DNA from: Cyanobacteria bacterium REEB459
GTDB taxonomy: Bacteria; Cyanobacteriota; Cyanobacteriia; Phormidesmidales; Phormidesmidaceae
Direction: 5' to 3'
NCBI GenBank assembly: GCA_018970085.1
Contig: JAGWXD010000010.1
Span: 1 to 64,000 of the forward strand
Length of the DNA stretch: 64,000 bases
The notes beneath the pieces were generated by a model. That model made no database searches. It saw only the letters and a program-made list of their open reading frames with translations, and had not been told where the DNA came from. Shown here piece by piece: positions 1 to 9,515 of this stretch. The translations under genes and the position numbers were made by a program. Every line of letters starts with the position of its first letter. Within the stretch, counting starts at the first letter, position 1.

Positions 1-52
1 TTTGCCAGGGGTTTTTAGGGGTTGCGGGTAACAGTCTGTTAAAGGTCTATTG

Positions 53-68
53 AAGCCCTTGAGGGCTT
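53..68. repeat. Perfect inverted repeat upstream of ndhF3
   Basis: AAGCCCT and AGGGCTT are separated by TG, giving a 7-bp stem with almost no loop. No T-run follows on either strand, so it is a weak candidate for a terminator of whatever gene lies left of the window. It could also be a protein-binding palindrome. Confidence 0.45.
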
Positions 69-114
69 AAGATTACCCTGACTCTGAGGATGTTTCCTTC
101 CCTATAAAGAAAGG

Positions 115-166
115 GCCATCCAGTAAACTGGTAAACACTAGCCATCCAGTAAACTGGTAAACACTA
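115..166. repeat. Tandem 26-bp direct repeat in the ndhF3 upstream region
   Basis: Two identical 26-bp units abut at 115-140 and 141-166. Each begins GCCATCCAGTAAACTGG and ends TAAACACTA, and each holds the near-palindrome CCAGT-AA-ACTGG. Their position, 118 bp before the ndhF3 ATG, suggests regulator binding, since this operon is controlled by the LysR-type regulator NdhR/CcmR in other cyanobacteria. I did not find the published NdhR motif here, so the regulator is inference. Confidence 0.6.
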
Positions 167-283
167 ACTGATGCCCTGATCTGATAGTTGTAATTTGACA
201 GCGGTGAATCGGCTCAAGGCCTTAACCCTCTGTGCATCCCCTGGGGTGGGGACGATGACTGTTCTTTGCTGAGATCGCTGAAA

Positions 284-2119
284 ATGAACCAGTTTTGGGT
301 GCAAACAGTATGGTTGCTGCCAATCTATGGATTGATAGGGGCCCTATTAGCCCTGCCCTGGTCGACTGGCTGGGTGCGCCGAACCGGTCCCCGGCCAGCC
401 GCCTACTTGAACATTGCCATGACCCTGGTGGCCTGGCTGCATGGATTACTGGCCTTTCGAGGAATATGGAACCAGCCAGACCAGCTCATGCTATGGCCGT
501 GGTTTAACTTTGCCGATTTACAGCTTGACCTGACTTTAGAAGTCTCCGCCCTCAATCTAGGGGCCTTAGAACTGATCACCTTTATGAGTCTTCTGGCTCA
601 AATCTTTAGCCTTGGCTATCTAGAAAAGGATTGGGCCCTGGCCAGGTTTTATTCTCTGATGGGCTTTTTTGAGGCAGCGATGAGTGGCCTGGTCTTGAGC
701 GGGTCCCTGTTTTTGTCCTATTCGCTGCTGGAAATGTTAACCCTGTCCACCTACCTACTGGTGGGATTCTGGTATGCCCAGCCCCTGGTCGTTACCGCTG
801 CCCGAGATGCTTTTTTAACCAAACGCATTGGCGATGTATTGCTGTTGATGGGGGTAGTGACCCTGGCAGCCCTGGCGGGTAGTCTTAATTTCAATGATCT
901 CTATGGCTGGGTTAAAACTGAAACCCTTGCCCCCTGGGTAGACACCCTACTGGGGCTGGCGTTAATCGCAGGGCCAGTCGGTAAGTGCGCCCAGTTCCCC
1001 CTTCATCTGTGGTTGGATGAAGCCATGGAGGGCCCTAATCCGGCTTCAATTCTGAGAAACTCGGTGGTGGTTACCTGCGGCGCCTACGTTCTCATTCGGC
1101 TCCTACCAATTGTTGTGCTGTCTCCGGTGGCCCTGGGGGTGTTAGTTGCCCTGGGTAGCATCACCGCCCTGGGCGCGTCTCTGGTGGCGATCGCCCAAAT
1201 TGACCTGAAGCGGAGTCTGTCCTATTCCACCAGTGCTTACCTGGGGCTGGTGTTCATTGCCCTGGGGGCAGAGTGGCCCGGAGCGGCGCTAGCCCTGTTG
1301 TTCACCCATGCCCTGGCTAAGGCGCTAATTTTTATGGGTGTAGGATCGATCATTACCACTACAAACGGTCAAAATCTAACAGAAATGGGAGGACTCTGGT
1401 CTAAAATGCCCGCCACCACCCTGGCCTTTGCCACCGGATCCCTGGGCATGGTGGGGATTTTGCCCCTGGGGTGCTTCTGGGGCATGGAGTTGGGGGTTGA
1501 GGCCCTGAGCCAGACCACCCCCCTGTTGGCCTTAGTGTTTTTAGTGGTTAATAGCCTCACCAGTTGGAATCTGATGCGAGTCTTTCGTCTGGTCTTTCTG
1601 GGTTCTGCCCAACCGAAAACCCGCCGGGCTCCAGAGGTCCCCTGGCCGATGGCGGTGCCGATGGTCAGCCTGGCTATTGTGACTTTGCTGGTGCCCCTGA
1701 TCATGGACCGGCTTTCCCTGTTGCCATCCTGGGACTCGTTGAATTGGACTGCGGCCCTGACTCTGCTGGGCAGTGGGCTGGTGGGGCTGGCCCTGGGGAT
1801 CTGGATTCCCCTTTCTAGGTCCTTAAACCGCTCCTTAAATCGACCCCTGCGGCTGATTCAGGACTTACTGGCCTACGACTTCTACACCGAGCGGATCTAC
1901 GATAAAACCGTTGTAGCCGCTATTGGCAGTCTTTCCCAATTGAGTAACTGGTTTGATCGCTATGTAGTTGATGGTCTGGTGAATGCGATCGGTCTGGCCT
2001 CCCTATTGGGAGGAGAAAGCTTGAAATATAGCATGACCGGTCAATCCCAGCTCTACCTCCTAACCATTGTCACTGGGGTAGGTCTGTTGAGCATTTTCAT
2101 GACCTGGAGTCTGTGGTGA
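284..2119 (+). CDS. ndhF3: NAD(P)H-quinone oxidoreductase subunit 5 of the CO2-uptake NDH-1 complex (NdhF3)
   Basis: This is a polytopic thylakoid membrane protein of the NuoL/NdhF antiporter-like family and a proton-pumping subunit of the NDH-1MS complex, which couples electron flow to CO2 hydration. The protein is 611 aa, shorter than respiratory NdhF1, and hydrophobic throughout. The antiporter-family segment FPLHLWLDEAMEGPNP lies near residues 235-252. The reading frame opens at a TTG at 266, but ATG 284 (MNQFWVQ) is the better start. The F3 assignment rests mainly on context: ndhD3 and cupA follow directly with 4-7 bp overlaps, the classic order of the inducible high-affinity CO2-uptake operon. 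Confidence 0.93.
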   Translation: MNQFWVQTVWLLPIYGLIGALLALPWSTGWVRRTGPRPAAYLNIAMTLVAWLHGLLAFRGIWNQPDQLMLWPWFNFADLQLDLTLEVSALNLGALELITFMSLLAQIFSLGYLEKDWALARFYSLMGFFEAAMSGLVLSGSLFLSYSLLEMLTLSTYLLVGFWYAQPLVVTAARDAFLTKRIGDVLLLMGVVTLAALAGSLNFNDLYGWVKTETLAPWVDTLLGLALIAGPVGKCAQFPLHLWLDEAMEGPNPASILRNSVVVTCGAYVLIRLLPIVVLSPVALGVLVALGSITALGASLVAIAQIDLKRSLSYSTSAYLGLVFIALGAEWPGAALALLFTHALAKALIFMGVGSIITTTNGQNLTEMGGLWSKMPATTLAFATGSLGMVGILPLGCFWGMELGVEALSQTTPLLALVFLVVNSLTSWNLMRVFRLVFLGSAQPKTRRAPEVPWPMAVPMVSLAIVTLLVPLIMDRLSLLPSWDSLNWTAALTLLGSGLVGLALGIWIPLSRSLNRSLNRPLRLIQDLLAYDFYTERIYDKTVVAAIGSLSQLSNWFDRYVVDGLVNAIGLASLLGGESLKYSMTGQSQLYLLTIVTGVGLLSIFMTWSLW

Positions 2120-3687
2120 ACCAAACTATGCTGAGTCTATTGATTCTCGTGCCAATGCTGGGGGGACTGGCGATTGGGTTCTGGCCTGGTCAGATCACTG
2201 CTTTCAGCGCTAAGGTCATCGGCCATGTCACCTTGGGCCTGACACTACTGTGGCTGGGGGTGCTGGCCAGTCAATTCAACCTGACTAACCCCGACTTTCA
2301 GTTTGAAGAACTCCTAGTCTGGGTAGAGCCCCTGGGATTAAGCTACCGGCTGGGACTAGACGGCCTCTCCTTACCGTTGCTGGTGATTAATAGCCTGCTG
2401 GGATTAGTTGCCCTTTACAGTAGTGATCCCCAACTCCATAGACCCCGCCTCTACTATGCTCTGATGCTGGTGATGAATGGGGCGGTGGCCGGAGCCTTTC
2501 TCTCGGCTAACCTGCTGCTGTTTTTTATCTTCTACGAACTGGAGCTGATTCCCCTATATTTGTTGATTGCCATCTGGGGAGGAGCCCGGCGAGGCTATGC
2601 CGCCACCAAATTTCTGATCTATACAGCCCTGTCTGGGGTCCTTATTCTGGGGGCATTTCTGGGTTTGGTTTGGCTCTCTGGTCAGACCACTTTTAACTAC
2701 GATCGCCAAATGGCCAGTGCCCTGCCCTTAATGCAGCAGACTATTTTACTGGTGGCATTGCTGATTGGGTTTGGCATTAAGGTTCCCCTGTTTCCCTTCC
2801 ATACCTGGCTGCCCGATGCCCACGTAGAGGCCTCAACCCCAGTGTCAGTGTTACTGGCGGGGGTCTTGTTAAAATTGGGCACCTACGGGCTGGTCAGGTT
2901 TGGGCTGGGGCTGTTTCCCACCGCCTGGATGAGCCTGGCCCCGATATTGGCCACCTGGGCAGTGGTGAGCATCCTTTACGGTTCCCTGGCGGCGATCGCC
3001 CAGAATGACATGAAGAAAATGGTGGCCTACAGTTCCATTGGCCACATGGGCTACGTGTTGCTGGCGGCAGCGGCCTCTACCCCCGTCAGCATTGTCGGCA
3101 CTGTCTTTCAGATGGTCAGCCATGGCCTGATTTCCGGCTTGCTATTTTTACTGGTAGGGGTGGTTTATCAAACCACCGGTACACGGGATCTAACCCAGCT
3201 CAGAGGGTTGCTCAATCCTGAGCGAGGTCTACCCTTTGTGGGCTCACTGATGATCTTGGGGGTGATGGCCAGTGCTGGCATTCCTGGCATGGCCGGGTTT
3301 ATTTCTGAATTTTTGGTATTTCGGGGGAGTTTTCTGATCTTTCCGGTGCAGACCCTACTCTCCATGGTGGGGTCGGGATTGACGGCGGTGTACTTTTTGC
3401 TGCTGGTTAATCGTGCCTTTTTTGGTCGCCTGGCCATTCGGGAGGTTAGCCAGACTCCCCAGCCCGATCTTGATCTACCCCCGGTTACCTGGCGCGATCG
3501 CGTGCCAGCCCTGGGGCTGGCGGCCCTAATTGTAGCCTTGGGGCTACAGCCTAACTGGCTAGCCCGTTGGAGTGAACACACCACCCTGGTGTTGCATCAG
3601 CCTTACCAGGTGCAGGCCCGAGCCTGGCCTTTTGCCCTGCCTTCCCCGTCTCTGCTTGCGGACACCCTGAGATCGCCACTGCCATGA
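2113..3687 (+). CDS. ndhD3: NAD(P)H-quinone oxidoreductase subunit 4 of the CO2-uptake NDH-1 complex (NdhD3)
   Basis: NuoM/NdhD-family proton-translocating membrane subunit, 524 aa. The family signature FPFHTWLPDAHVEASTPVS sits near residues 226-245, and hydrophobic helices run along the whole length. Starts at GTG 2113 and GTG 2116 both overlap the end of ndhF3; the second gives a GTGA stop-start overlap, so translational coupling is likely. An internal ATG at 2128 is possible but less well placed. The gene ends in an ATGA overlap with cupA. Its place between ndhF3 and cupA marks it as D3 rather than the respiratory D1/D2 paralogues. Confidence 0.93.
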   Translation: MVNQTMLSLLILVPMLGGLAIGFWPGQITAFSAKVIGHVTLGLTLLWLGVLASQFNLTNPDFQFEELLVWVEPLGLSYRLGLDGLSLPLLVINSLLGLVALYSSDPQLHRPRLYYALMLVMNGAVAGAFLSANLLLFFIFYELELIPLYLLIAIWGGARRGYAATKFLIYTALSGVLILGAFLGLVWLSGQTTFNYDRQMASALPLMQQTILLVALLIGFGIKVPLFPFHTWLPDAHVEASTPVSVLLAGVLLKLGTYGLVRFGLGLFPTAWMSLAPILATWAVVSILYGSLAAIAQNDMKKMVAYSSIGHMGYVLLAAAASTPVSIVGTVFQMVSHGLISGLLFLLVGVVYQTTGTRDLTQLRGLLNPERGLPFVGSLMILGVMASAGIPGMAGFISEFLVFRGSFLIFPVQTLLSMVGSGLTAVYFLLLVNRAFFGRLAIREVSQTPQPDLDLPPVTWRDRVPALGLAALIVALGLQPNWLARWSEHTTLVLHQPYQVQARAWPFALPSPSLLADTLRSPLP

Positions 3688-4811
3688 GTTCTAGCCCCGT
3701 TGCTCCCGCCCATCCCCTGGAACCGTTTATTCAGAGTTTGCTATCGGCCCAGGCTCTACTTCCCGATAGTGAAACTAACCTACTCGAGGTGGTAGGCATC
3801 TTAAAAAGCTATGGAGTCGTCCTAGATGCCTATTCCCGTAATCTGATTTATATTGCCGATCACCAGTTTTTAGTCCTGTTTCCCTTCTTTAAATACTTCA
3901 ATGGCGACATCTCTCTAAGTCGGCTGTTGCGGCACTGGGGTCACGATCGCATTAACTTTGAGTACGCTGAATACTGTATGAAAACCATGCTCTGGCATGG
4001 CGGCGGTGGCTTTGACCAGTACCTGGACTCCCAGGACTTTTTAGACCATTGTCACCGGGCAACAGCCGCCAAAATCAAGGGCAATACTTTAGTGCAGGGA
4101 TTAAGCCGGGTCTTTCCCGATTTCCTGCCAGAGCAGGTACGACAGCTGGCCTACTACAGTGCCCTGGGGCAGTTCTGGCGGGTGATGAGTGATCTCTTTA
4201 TGGATCTCTGTGATCGCTACGATCACGGTAAAATCTCCTCCATTCCCCAGGTGGTCGCCCACATCAAAGCCGGCCTAGTAGCCGCCGCCGCTCTGCCCAT
4301 TACCTATGCCGTCACTATTGACGGTGTGGTTTACGATCTGGTGCCCAAGTCCGCCGGCATTACCTTTTTAATGGATGTGGCGGTTCCTTACGTGGAGGCG
4401 GTGTTTTTCCGGGGAACGCCCTTTTTGGGTACGGTTTCCTATAATGCCCAGGCCTACCAAATTCCCGTTGAGCAGAGTCAATTTGAGTACGGCGCTCTCT
4501 ATGCTGACCCTGTTCCCATTGGTGGGGCGGGTATTCCTCCCACCCTGTTGATGCAGGATATGCGCCATTTTCTACCCGATTACCTAAGTGCCTTCTATGC
4601 CTCCCAGGGGCGGGGATTAGCAGATGTACGGGTGAAGATGTGTCAGAGTTTCCAAAAATCAATGTTTTGTGTCACCAGCGCTGCTCTGCAAGGATTGCTG
4701 CCCTACCCCGCCGATACCCAGGAGGAGGGAGAGTCTCAGGCTAACCATGAGTTTCTGGTGGCCTGGATGAACCGATTGGCCACTTCCCGGTTGGCGGTTG
4801 TGCAATTTTAG
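3684..4811 (+). CDS. cupA: CO2 hydration protein CupA (ChpY)
   Basis: A 375-aa soluble-looking protein of the cyanobacterial CO2-hydration family (CupA/CupB, also called ChpY/ChpX). It docks on the NdhD3/NdhF3 arm of NDH-1 and is thought to act as a carbonic-anhydrase-like module converting CO2 to bicarbonate on the cytoplasmic face of the thylakoid. I assign CupA rather than CupB because it is the third gene of an ndhF3-ndhD3 operon, with an ATGA overlap. No cupS-like gene follows; the next gene, uvrC, is convergent after 36 bp. Expression is probably induced under low CO2 with the rest of the operon. Confidence 0.92.
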   Translation: MSSSPVAPAHPLEPFIQSLLSAQALLPDSETNLLEVVGILKSYGVVLDAYSRNLIYIADHQFLVLFPFFKYFNGDISLSRLLRHWGHDRINFEYAEYCMKTMLWHGGGGFDQYLDSQDFLDHCHRATAAKIKGNTLVQGLSRVFPDFLPEQVRQLAYYSALGQFWRVMSDLFMDLCDRYDHGKISSIPQVVAHIKAGLVAAAALPITYAVTIDGVVYDLVPKSAGITFLMDVAVPYVEAVFFRGTPFLGTVSYNAQAYQIPVEQSQFEYGALYADPVPIGGAGIPPTLLMQDMRHFLPDYLSAFYASQGRGLADVRVKMCQSFQKSMFCVTSAALQGLLPYPADTQEEGESQANHEFLVAWMNRLATSRLAVVQF

Positions 4812-4847
4812 AGTCCCCCATCACCGGGCCAGGCAGGTCCCTTAGCC

Positions 4848-6770
4848 CTAGTCCTGGTCAGGGGCCAGCGGGGTGGCAAGACTCAGCCTGTCCTCGGCTG
4901 GTTCAGCCTGGGGATGGAAATACTCGTAGATCTGGCGGGCCAGTTGGGGGCCAATACCAGGAACCGTTTGCAGTTGCTCAGAGGTCGCTACACGAATGTA
5001 GTCAATGGAGCGAAAGCTGGCCAGCAACTGTTTTTGGCGGTGATGACCGAGGCCAGGAATATCCGCTAGGCGCGATCGCCGCATGCGATCGCTGCGTTGC
5101 TGGCGATGGAAGCTCACTGCGAACCGGTGGGCCTCATCTCTGAGGCGGCGCAACAACTGTAGTCCGGGTTGTTCAGGCTCGGTGGCGAGGGGTTGGGAGG
5201 CCCCTGGCAAAAACAGTTCCTCGCGTTTTTTAGCCAGACTGACCACCTGTACCTCCTCCAGCAGGTTCATGTCTCTGAGCACCTCCACCACTGCCGAGAG
5301 TTGCCCCTTTCCCCCGTCAATCATAATCACATCGGGCCAGTCAGGATTGCCCAGGCGGGGGCGATCGGGGGAGTCCCCGTAGGCCCGAAAGCGACGTCGA
5401 ATCACCTCTGCCATACTGGCAAAGTCATCGGAGTGACCGGCCCGCACCAGGGGATTTTTGATTTTGTAGTGACGGTAGTGTTGCTTAGCCGGCAGCCCCT
5501 CGATAAAGACCACCTGGGAGGCTACCGCATCGGCACCCTGAATGTGGGAAATATCGTAGCCTTCAATGCGTTTGGGCAAATCCGGTAGATCTAGAATCAC
5601 CGCCAGGTCCTGGAGGGCCTGCAACTGGCGATCGGCCACCGCCTGAGTCCGCGCCAGTTCGTACTCAGCGTTGCGCTCCACCATCTCTATCAGGTCTGCC
5701 TTGGTCTGACGCTGGGGGACTTCAAGGGTGACCTTCCGGCCCCGCCGCCGACTCAGGTAATCTGCCAGAATCTCCGTTTCCGGCAGGGCATGCTGGGCCA
5801 GGATCACTGCCGGAATTTCCACCGCATCCACACTCTGGTAGTGATCCTCTAGCACCCGCTGTAATATCGCCCCAGTTGTCCCTGACTCGGCATCGGCAAC
5901 AAAACCCAGGCGGCCCACCAGGCGCCCAGCCCGCACTTGAAAGATCTGCACACAGGCGTGCTTGTCATCTGCGGCCAAGGCAATGACGTCCCGAGAAATG
6001 GTGTCGTCTGGCAGGGCCACCTTTTGGTCGGCGCAGAGCCTCTCCAGTCCGCGAATCTGGTCCCGCAGTCGAGCTGCCTGCTCAAACCGCAGCTCGGCAG
6101 CGGCCTTTTCCATCTGATTACTGAGCAGGTCTACCAGCTCTGTTGTGCGCCCCTGAAACACCATCACCACCCGTTGCAGGGTGCTGTGGTACTCCTCCGG
6201 AGAGACTAACTGCTGGCACACCCCGGGGCAACGACCAATGTCGTAGTTTAGGCAGGGGCGGTCTTTGAACAGCGGCTGGGGCCGTTGACGCAGGGGAAAG
6301 GTGCGCTTCACCAGGTTTACCGTACTGCGAAGCAAACCAACATCAACGTAGGGGCCGTAGTACCGATCTCTGGCGCTCTGGCGGCGCTTGCGGGTAATTA
6401 ATAGGCGGGGGTAGGGTTCTGACCAGGTGACGCACAAATAGGGATATTTCTTATCATCCCGCAGCAGCACATTAAAGTAGGGCTGGTACTGCTTGATTAA
6501 GTTGGCCTCCAGGGCGAGGGCCTCGGCTTCTGTATCGGTGACAATAAATTCAATCTCTACCACCTGCATCACCATCACCAGGGTGCGGGGCATGTGGTGC
6601 TGGCGATCGCGAAAATAGGACCGCACCCGGGTGCGTAAACACTTGGACTTACCAATGTATAGAACCTGATCTCGGGCATCCTTCATAAAGTACACCCCTG
6701 GCTCCCGAGGAATTTCCCCCAGGCGCAGCTCTAAGCGTTCAGGATCGTTAACCAGAGGGCCAGATAACAC
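4848..6770 (-). CDS. uvrC: UvrABC excinuclease subunit C
   Basis: UvrC makes both incisions around a UvrB-bound DNA lesion in nucleotide excision repair. The 640-aa protein has the full architecture: an N-terminal GIY-YIG nuclease ([19 protein letters not shown], about residues 25-43), a UVR/UvrB-binding helix pair near 205-240 ([13 protein letters not shown]), the RNase H-like C-terminal nuclease (about 380-540, including [15 protein letters not shown]), and tandem helix-hairpin-helix motifs near 565-615 ([13 protein letters not shown] and [12 protein letters not shown]). The length is normal. It lies downstream of the receiver-domain gene on the same strand with a 60-bp gap, so the two may be cotranscribed. 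Confidence 0.97.
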   Translation of the reverse strand: MLSGPLVNDPERLELRLGEIPREPGVYFMKDARDQVLYIGKSKCLRTRVRSYFRDRQHHMPRTLVMVMQVVEIEFIVTDTEAEALALEANLIKQYQPYFNVLLRDDKKYPYLCVTWSEPYPRLLITRKRRQSARDRYYGPYVDVGLLRSTVNLVKRTFPLRQRPQPLFKDRPCLNYDIGRCPGVCQQLVSPEEYHSTLQRVVMVFQGRTTELVDLLSNQMEKAAAELRFEQAARLRDQIRGLERLCADQKVALPDDTISRDVIALAADDKHACVQIFQVRAGRLVGRLGFVADAESGTTGAILQRVLEDHYQSVDAVEIPAVILAQHALPETEILADYLSRRRGRKVTLEVPQRQTKADLIEMVERNAEYELARTQAVADRQLQALQDLAVILDLPDLPKRIEGYDISHIQGADAVASQVVFIEGLPAKQHYRHYKIKNPLVRAGHSDDFASMAEVIRRRFRAYGDSPDRPRLGNPDWPDVIMIDGGKGQLSAVVEVLRDMNLLEEVQVVSLAKKREELFLPGASQPLATEPEQPGLQLLRRLRDEAHRFAVSFHRQQRSDRMRRSRLADIPGLGHHRQKQLLASFRSIDYIRVATSEQLQTVPGIGPQLARQIYEYFHPQAEPAEDRLSLATPLAPDQD

Positions 6771-6830
6771 CGTTGGGACAGGCTCCAGAACTCATTGCTA
6801 ACCAGCATAGCGGTAAACCCTGGGAGATGG

Positions 6831-7262
6831 CTAAGGGCTTTCTGGTGGCGGCGGAGTAGCCCGATGACATCTGAGGACGGTCTGAATCGCCTCGATCAAC
6901 TCCTGCAAATGCACGGGCTTGACCAAATAGCGGCTGATACCCAAACACTGGGCCCGTTCCTGTTCGGCTGGAAAGGCATAGCCCGACACCACAATAACTG
7001 GCATATGGCCCCACTCCGCAGAAGCCCGCAGGGTGGTCAATAAGCTATAGCCATCAATGTCAGGTAACCCCAGATCAAGCAAGATCAAGTCAGGCTGAAA
7101 CGCCCGCAAATGGTCTTTCAGGTTAGCACCACTGGCCAGGGCCAGAATCGTAAAGCCAGCATAGGTTAAATAATCGGTAAAAACCAAGCGATTGGCATCG
7201 TCGTCTTCTATCACCAGAATGCGGCCTTGACGACTGCCGGCCCGCAAGGAAAATGTCACCAT
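6831..7262 (-). CDS. Single-domain response regulator (CheY-like receiver)
   Basis: A stand-alone receiver protein of 143 aa with no output domain. The conserved features are the acidic pair in ILVIEDDDANR, the phospho-acceptor aspartate in LILLDLGLPDIDGY, the Thr/Ser switch position in VIVVSGYAF, and the lysine in YLVKPVHLQEL. The frame extends to a TTG at 7265, but ATG 7262 is the natural start. Such proteins usually relay phosphate from a hybrid histidine kinase; none is encoded in the window, so the partner is unknown. uvrC lies downstream on the same strand. The C-terminus is a short proline-rich tail. Confidence 0.9.
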   Translation of the reverse strand: MVTFSLRAGSRQGRILVIEDDDANRLVFTDYLTYAGFTILALASGANLKDHLRAFQPDLILLDLGLPDIDGYSLLTTLRASAEWGHMPVIVVSGYAFPAEQERAQCLGISRYLVKPVHLQELIEAIQTVLRCHRATPPPPESP

Positions 7263-7489
7263 CAATCAATAGTCCTAGGTGCAGTAGTTCGAGGATTGAC
7301 GACTTCATGGAACTAAACACCTGATATCCGCAATTTTACTGATGGGATTGATTTTGGCAAGCTGATCCCGACAAAAAGTTCCCCAGCCCCGGCCAGCCCC
7401 CGGGGTAGGCACCCTGGCAGCAGAGGCGGTTGCTAGATCGGATCGGCATTGTCTGGCTGCGCCATTAACCGGTGCTACCGCTATGATGC

Positions 7490-7517
7490 TTAGTCAGGAC
7501 TGATTTAGTCAGGACTG
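7490..7517. repeat. 13-bp direct repeat upstream of the 305-aa protein gene
   Basis: TTAGTCAGGACTG occurs at 7490-7502 and again at 7505-7517, a 15-bp period, 40-67 bp before the ATG at 7557. The spacing of about one and a half helical turns would allow a protein dimer or promoter element. It may also be a simple replication slip. Confidence 0.5.
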
Positions 7518-7556
7518 CTGTAGACGTTAAGCCATCTACTCCTTGGAGGTGTTCCC

Positions 7557-8474
7557 ATGGCTGCCCCGGAATTGGAAAAAGACTTACTCGCGGCTCTACA
7601 GATCTACCACCAGGTCTATGGCTTACCCACTGCCCCGGAACAATTACAGGGGGTAGCAGCTACCTTGCTCAGGCTGGCGCTGGCTAATCAACCCCCGATT
7701 CCAGGGCTGCAGGAGCCCACCCAGGTGATTAACCAGGTGTTGCAGCTCTGGAATGCCGGGGCGATCGTCCCAACCATCCTGCACCAGGGCCAGCAACTGT
7801 TGGCAACCCAGGCCCACCAGTGGCAGGCTAACCTGAGCCAGCAGGTTACAGATATACTATCTGCCTATATTCAGCACTATGCTCCCGGTTTAGACCGCCA
7901 CGGCATCCAGGAGACCATTCTAACGGCCCTGCCCCTAATTACCCAAAATGGCATTACTAGTCAGGAGGTCAATGGCCTGGTGGGCAAGGTGCTAGACAGC
8001 TTTGATTGGCAAACAGCCCTGGCCAGCCAGATCAACCCAGGGGTGATTGATGTAGTCAAGCATTTGGTTACGGCTTGCAGTCAAAAGCCCCTGGAAAATG
8101 CCGTTAGTCAAACCGTTACGGCCTATATCCAGAAGTTTGCGCCGGGGATAGAGAAAATTGGTGAAAACCTGATTGAGCAGACCTTAAGCGCGGTGTTAAA
8201 GCAACCCGTCGACTTCGATTTAAATCTGGATTTAAATCTGGTTAATCACCAGCTTTTAATTCAGCAGGTTAGCTTTAAGCTCAATATTATGAAGCAGTCT
8301 CCCCCCCCTTCTAAAACTGCCCTGGCAATGGCTGCTCAACTGCAGGGAGAAATCACTAAGCTACAGCAAGAACATCAACACTCCCTTGCCCCTGAACCGA
8401 TCACCCAGGGAGTGGTCAGCGCCGATGGGTTGACCATTTCCAGTCCCTGGACCTCGCCGGGCGGACCTGGCTAG
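7557..8474 (+). CDS. Unrecognised 305-aa helical protein with an internal duplication
   Basis: I do not recognise this protein. It looks soluble and mostly alpha-helical, with no signal peptide, no clear membrane segment and no catalytic motif. Two segments resemble each other: AYIQHYAPGLDRHGIQETIL (near residue 102) and AYIQKFAPGIEKIGENLIEQ (near residue 188), which implies a duplicated helical module. A short repeat DLNLDLNL follows near 222. The C-terminal 60 residues are Gln/Pro-rich and probably disordered. The start ATG 7557 has GGAGG at 7543-7547, so translation is well supported. The 3' end overlaps hslO by 4 bp, tail to tail. Confidence 0.75.
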   Translation: MAAPELEKDLLAALQIYHQVYGLPTAPEQLQGVAATLLRLALANQPPIPGLQEPTQVINQVLQLWNAGAIVPTILHQGQQLLATQAHQWQANLSQQVTDILSAYIQHYAPGLDRHGIQETILTALPLITQNGITSQEVNGLVGKVLDSFDWQTALASQINPGVIDVVKHLVTACSQKPLENAVSQTVTAYIQKFAPGIEKIGENLIEQTLSAVLKQPVDFDLNLDLNLVNHQLLIQQVSFKLNIMKQSPPPSKTALAMAAQLQGEITKLQQEHQHSLAPEPITQGVVSADGLTISSPWTSPGGPG

Positions 8475-9379
8475 GAAATCGGCTGACGTTCTGCTTGCAG
8501 GTCTTGAATTACCTGGACAAGCTGATCAAGGGTAAGGCGATACACCTGATTACAAAAATGACAGGTGGCCTCGGCTCCTTTGTCCTTTTCGATCATGTCC
8601 TTGAGTTCGGCCTCTCCCAAAATTTTTAGGGCAGCCACCATGCGATCTCGGGAGCAGGGGCAATGGAACTGTACCAGCTGGCTGCCAGGCAATAGCTGGA
8701 GATCCATATCTCCCAGCAGGTCCTGAAAAATTTGGGGCAGGGTTTTGTGAGCCCGAATCAGAGGAGTAAAGCCCCCCAGGGAGGCAAAGCGACTTTCCAA
8801 CCTGGCAACTATGTCCTGATTGCCAGCCGCCTGGGGCAAAATTTGTAGTAGTAGCCCCCCCGCCGCTTCGACCCCATCGGCCCCCATCCATACCCCCAGC
8901 ACCAGGGCCGAGGGAATTTGCTCCGAGGTAGCCAGATAGTGGGTAATGTCTTCACCGATTTCGCCGGAAACCAGCTCTATCGTACTGGAGTAGGGATAGC
9001 CATAGCCTATGTCTCGCACTACGTCGACGTAGCCCTGGGAACCCACAGCCGCGCCCACATCCAGTTTCCCCAACCGGTTGGCAGGCACCTCCACCGCGGG
9101 ATGATCGACATAGCCTCGGACTGTACCATCCAGGCCAGCATCCACCAGAATGGTTCCCAGGGGGCCATTTCCCCGAATCCGGAGGTTAACCCGGGATGGC
9201 GATCGCTTCATGCTGGAGGCCAATAGTAGACCTGCTGCCATGGTTCGCCCTAGGGCTACGGTGGCAACGGCGGAAAGCCCCTGCCGTTGGCGAGCCACCT
9301 CCGTCAATCGGCTGGTGACTACCCCTACCACCCGAATGCCTCCGTCGGCAGCGGTAGCCCGCATTAGTTGATCTGCCAT
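8471..9379 (-). CDS. hslO: Hsp33 redox-regulated chaperonin
   Basis: Hsp33 is a cytosolic holdase switched on by oxidation: four cysteines bind zinc when reduced and form disulfides on oxidative stress. The protein is 302 aa, the usual length. The redox switch is intact, with CPC near residues 237-239 (FHCPCSRDR) and CHFC near 270-273 (ATCHFCNQVY). The N-terminal chaperone domain includes GRTMAAGLLLASSMK and LGTILVDAGLDG. ATG 9379 is a clear start. It is convergent with the upstream unrecognised gene and divergent from the SRPBCC-like gene, so it is probably transcribed alone. Confidence 0.97.
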   Translation of the reverse strand: MADQLMRATAADGGIRVVGVVTSRLTEVARQRQGLSAVATVALGRTMAAGLLLASSMKRSPSRVNLRIRGNGPLGTILVDAGLDGTVRGYVDHPAVEVPANRLGKLDVGAAVGSQGYVDVVRDIGYGYPYSSTIELVSGEIGEDITHYLATSEQIPSALVLGVWMGADGVEAAGGLLLQILPQAAGNQDIVARLESRFASLGGFTPLIRAHKTLPQIFQDLLGDMDLQLLPGSQLVQFHCPCSRDRMVAALKILGEAELKDMIEKDKGAEATCHFCNQVYRLTLDQLVQVIQDLQAERQPIS

Positions 9380-9515
9380 AGTTACCCCGTACCCCTTAAC
9401 AATTCTTATTGACCTCTATTGTAGGGTGGTTTGGACTGAGGCGACGGTTTCCCCTCTGGAGCTGCTGACCGGTTTTGGCATACTGGTAAGCAGTTATTCT
9501 TGGCCATCTGCTGCT

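Noticed and set aside
9426-9515. 30-residue extension of the SRPBCC-like protein from GTG 9426
   Set aside because: The extension is unlike the family N-terminus; ATG 9516 gives a family-like start.
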